A DNA stretch of 28,776 bases from Obelidium mucronatum (taxonomy: Eukaryota; Chytridiomycota; Chytridiomycetes; Chytridiales; Chytriomycetaceae): the NCBI GenBank assembly GCA_025765595.1, contig JAIVFH010000318.1, forward strand, positions 1-28,776, written 5' to 3'. Under the pieces are notes generated by a model that saw nothing but the letters and a program-made list of their open reading frames with translations, had not been told where the DNA came from and ran no database searches. Shown piece after piece: positions 25,791 to 28,776 of the stretch. A program made the position numbers and the translations under genes. Every line of letters begins with the position of its first letter. The first letter of the stretch is position 1.

Positions 25791-25993
25791 CTGGGATTTT
25801 CAACTTTTCGTGTTTCTGAATTATTCCAAACACATGGGCTTACACTTGTACGATAACATATCATCTGATACCAGAGACGCCAATCGATCAATGGTGCCAT
25901 CTGTTCTTTATAACAATGCATGCTTCTTTATTTAGCAACACACAAGTAGCAACACAAATGTGAGTATGATAATTATGAGTTCCTCTCCAGTCT
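25791..25993. other. Intergenic or 5' exon region upstream of the GTPase gene
   Basis: On the minus strand an ATG at 25921 opens 26 codons ending at a GTAAGC donor (25843), and a CAG acceptor sits just before the ATG at 25790. Either this is a coding first exon or a spliced 5' UTR. An AATAAA on the minus strand near 25937 could serve the upstream membrane protein gene. Confidence 0.4.
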
Positions 25994-26494
25994 CTACTCT
26001 CTATTTAGAGATGAAAGTCTGTTTGCTGTTCGTCGTGATTGCTGCCGGGGCGATTGCTTATCAGGTTCATTCCCACGGCTTGAATTGACTGAAACCAACC
26101 CAACTTCTTCTAAACTCATTCCATCATTGCCTGTTCCTGTTGACATGAAAAATCCATCTCCAAGTCTCGAATATCCTCCATTCCATTTGTTGGCGCTTCT
26201 ATATCGCCGCCACCAAAACACTGCCATCAGCAATCCAGCAAAACCAGCTACAGCCCCAATACATATCATGGCAGTCTCAAAATTGGTAAGTCTCGCGTTC
26301 CAAACCACACCGTTTGAGCAAGTGGCAGGTGACAAGCCATTAAAACAGGAGAGTCCAGAAGGACAGTCGGTGTCGTATGAGCACGGCAGTCCACATAAGC
26401 CATTTGCTGATGTCCAGCTGGTTCCACATCGCGACTTGTACGTTGTTGTGATGGTTGTGTCGTCGTTACGTTTGTTGGTGGCTGAGAGTGTCAT
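25994..26494 (-). CDS. Small single-pass membrane protein with Cys-rich N-terminal domain
   Basis: A single open frame of 166 residues. About residues 22-61 hold a compact Cys motif (CGTSW...CGLPCSYDTDCPSGLSCF...TC), a pattern I associate with secreted or surface proteins of zoosporic organisms, from memory only. One membrane segment follows (MICIGAVAGFAGLLMAVFWW) and then WRRYRSANK, so the positive-inside rule puts the Cys-rich part outside and the Ser/Asn/Arg-rich tail inside. There is no signal peptide at this ATG. Either the protein inserts as a type III membrane protein or the true 5' exon lies upstream. The ATG is only 23 bp from the stop of the array gene, and a 65-nt intron could join the two (see finding). 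Confidence 0.6.
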   Translation of the reverse strand: MTLSATNKRNDDTTITTTYKSRCGTSWTSANGLCGLPCSYDTDCPSGLSCFNGLSPATCSNGVVWNARLTNFETAMICIGAVAGFAGLLMAVFWWRRYRSANKWNGGYSRLGDGFFMSTGTGNDGMSLEEVGLVSVNSSRGNEPDKQSPRQQSRRTANRLSSLNRE

Positions 26495-26517
26495 TCTTTT
26501 TTGGAATATTTTTTTTT

Positions 26518-28776
26518 TTATTTTGCAAGGAGCAATCCTTCATTACAGGACCCATCATCAATTAAATCCACCTCAATTTCACCAGAGCGTTTCCGCGGAT
26601 TCTTGAATGTTTTCGCCCCCTGTTCAGCCTTCACGCGCCAGGAGCATTCTTTCAAGTCAACAAGGCTGTTGCTACCTTCTTTGAGAAAGTGTTTTCTGTG
26701 ATAGCTCCAAAACCAGCGATGTCTTTCCTTTGTTTGCACTGATAAGTTTGCAATAACCAGAGTTCCATCTGACGCAAACACATCTGGAGCTGAAGTGGGA
26801 TCCAAATTCCTCAATCCGTTTGCAATGACTTCCATCAGCGCCACCTCGCTTAAAGGCATAGACGCAATTGGTTCGGTTGTTATCCCTACAGAGAGTCAAA
26901 AATTTCCAGTTATAACCAAACTGTTGTTGAATAATTGCATCAACTCCCAACCTGAATATTCCGGAACAATCGCAGCCAGTCGACGATCAAATTCCTGTAG
27001 CGCAATATGTATATAGTACATCCTTGAATCTTTCGGATAGTCGGGGTATGAGCAGCTCAGTTTTCTTGCCGTTTCAGGGAAGCTGCCTGTTTTGGCATGC
27101 TCCTCAATGAATGATTGAGCGTAAACCAAAGATATGGCATTTTTAAGTTGTTGAGGAGAATTTTTCGGTTGTCCCTGTTCGTTGCTATCCAACTTCATCT
27201 CAGAAATTGCGCCAGATTCGTTCGTGGGCGAATCGACATGCTTCGACTCTCCGCTGTCTTGGCTCTGAGGTACAGCATTTGCGACACACATAAGCTCATT
27301 TCTCAGCAATTTTTCCTCGTGAACGCCGCTTTTCGATGGGTCAGGGAGTAAGGTACTGGTTGGTACTTTCACCCGCCAGAAACATTCTTTGAGATCAACA
27401 AGAGAGTTGCTATTCTTGCGAAAGTGCTCCTTGTAGTAATTCCAAAACCAGCGCCACTTTGCATGGCCTGATAAGTTGTCAACAACAAGACTCCCATTTG
27501 ATTCAAACACATCTGAAGCTGAAAGGGGATCTAACTTCCGCAACCCGCCTGCAACAACATTGACAAGCTCCATCGTGCTCAAAGGCATCGATACAGTTGG
27601 TTCAGTGGAGATGCCTAGGCAGCAAACATTGTTATACAACTGCATTCTATCGAATCAACCAACCTGAATAGTCTGGAACAACGGCAGCAAGGCGGCGATC
27701 AAATTCCTGCAGCGCAATATGCATCAAATACTGCCTATAATCTTTGAAATAGTTTGCATTTGCATCGCATAGCTTTTTGGCGGTTCCCAAGCGGTTGCCT
27801 GATTTTGAGAATTCCTCAATGAATGATTGAGCATATATCAAAGACATGGCGTTTGTTGGTCTTTGGTGAGAATTTTGTGGTTCTTCAGCGGTATCATTTT
27901 GCAGCTTTATCTCAGAGGTCGAGACAAGTTTGTCGACTCGCGATTCAACATGATTCGAATCCCCACTGCCTTCTTTCTGGGGAAGATCATTTGAAAGCGA
28001 CACTGGCGGATTATCTTGCAATTCTTTCTATCGCCGATAAGTTTTTCGATGAGTTGGGAGGGGTAAAAAGAAGCTTGGATACAGGTGGTACCTCTTGGGC
28101 TTTGGCGCGCCAGGAACATTCTGTAAGGTCCGTAAGAGAGTTTCCATCCTTGAGAAAGTGCTTCTTGTGGTAATTCCAAAACCAGCGGTATCTTTCACCC
28201 CCTGATAAATTTGCAAGAACTAGAGTACCATCTGATGCAAGCATATCTGGGGCTGAAAGGGGATCTAAATTCCGCAATCCGCTTGCAATAACATCGGTAA
28301 GTGTCGTTGTACTCAATGGCATTGATACAGTCGGTTCCGTGGAGATGTCTAGGGAGAAAATGTCGTTATGCGTATGGAGACTGCTGAATCAACCAACCTG
28401 AATAGCCTGGAACGACAGCAGCCAGACGACGATTAAATTCCTGCAGAGCAATATGCATCAAATACGGCTGAGGCGCCTTGAAATAGTTTGCATTTGAAAC
28501 GCTCAGTCGATGAGCCGTTTTCGCGAGGTTGCCTGTATTGATGTACTCCTCAATAAATGATTGAGCGTAAACCAAAGACATGGCATTGGTTTGCCCTTGA
28601 TAGGAATTATTTTCTGGTTGTTTATGAGTATCAAGCAGCAACAAATCCTGGCTGTCTTGATTATCAGGGGGTGGGTCAAGTTCGTTGTTGGACAATTCCG
28701 AATGATTGAATTTCTGGGGATCTTCTTTCTGTATTGAAGCAGTCATCATTGGCAGATCATGATCTACATTCTGTAG
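26518..28776 (-). CDS. Second novel-domain array protein, 5' partial
   Basis: Exon borders: 28776 (window edge)-28398, 28348-28083, 28027-27664, 27614-26952, 26885-26518. The first exon is open to the window edge, so the start is outside. Three first parts (TNAMSLVYAQSFIEE, HIALQEFDRRLAAVVP) and three second parts (STEPTVSMPLS, GLRNLDPLSAPD, RWFWNYHKKHFLK, ECSWR) are visible, as in the resolvase-fused gene. Linkers are longer here (up to about 70 residues) and rich in Ser, Glu, Asn and Gln. The unit at 28348-27664 is out of frame by one base unless the 55-nt stretch 28028-28082 (GTATCC...GATAG) is an intron, which restores phase exactly. Repeats here resemble each other more than those of the left gene. 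The stop follows a 37-residue tail after the last ECSWRV. Whether it also has a resolvase-like head cannot be seen. Confidence 0.7.
26632..28590 (-). repeat. Three visible copies of the novel tandem domain, right array
   Basis: Begins with TNAMSLVYAQ at about 28590 and ends with ECSWRV at about 26632. The introns at 28349-28397 and 27615-27663 are both 49 nt, both start GTTGGTTGATTC and sit at the same phase-1 position, consistent with recent exon duplication. Confidence 0.85.

Noticed and set aside
25078..25856. Plus-strand Arg/Ala-rich open frames over the GTPase first exon
   Set aside because: Composition shadows of a GC-rich exon whose minus frame holds P-loop and DxEG motifs.

Overview
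The window is nuclear DNA from a eukaryote with dense, intron-rich genes. Introns are mostly 41-90 nt, start with GT and often carry long T runs. A fungal-type fused folate gene (FOL1) beside a full intraflagellar transport gene (IFT172) points to a flagellated, zoosporic fungus. A chytrid is the best guess; this is inference from gene content, not from a marker gene.

Layout. 1-2319 (+): 3' part of FOL1 (second DHNA aldolase domain, HPPK, DHPS). 2385-3599 (-): GM130-like golgin, sharing a 56-bp AT-rich divergent promoter with IFT172 (3656-10088, +, 20 exons, 1717 aa). 10149-15834: a complete CACTA/EnSpm-like DNA transposon with 49-bp terminal inverted repeats. It carries a transposase (-, 949 aa) and a second unrecognised gene (+, 690 aa) whose start codons lie back to back, 17 bp apart. 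15904-16404 (+): small TPR-like protein. 16439-17454 (-): glucose-6-phosphate 1-epimerase. 17562-18205 (+): membrane-anchored TlpA-like thioredoxin. 18236-19149 (-): isocitrate lyase/PEP mutase family enzyme.

19348-28776 (all -): four genes. The leftmost (19348-23931, 9 exons, 1331 aa) joins a CCE1/Ydc2-type Holliday-junction resolvase-like head, with most catalytic acids apparently lost, to six tandem copies of a roughly 150-residue domain that I do not recognise. A second array gene (26518 to the right edge, 5' end outside the window) carries at least three more copies. Between them lie a GBP/atlastin-like GTPase and a small Cys-rich single-pass membrane protein. Every array exon runs from the middle of one domain to the middle of the next and has phase-1 introns at both ends, which suits growth by exon duplication. 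This array family is the strongest candidate here for something undescribed.

Gene models were assembled by hand from reading frame, splice signals and remembered family motifs. Intron phases and total lengths were checked and close in frame. I could run no database search. No tRNA, rRNA or CRISPR was seen.
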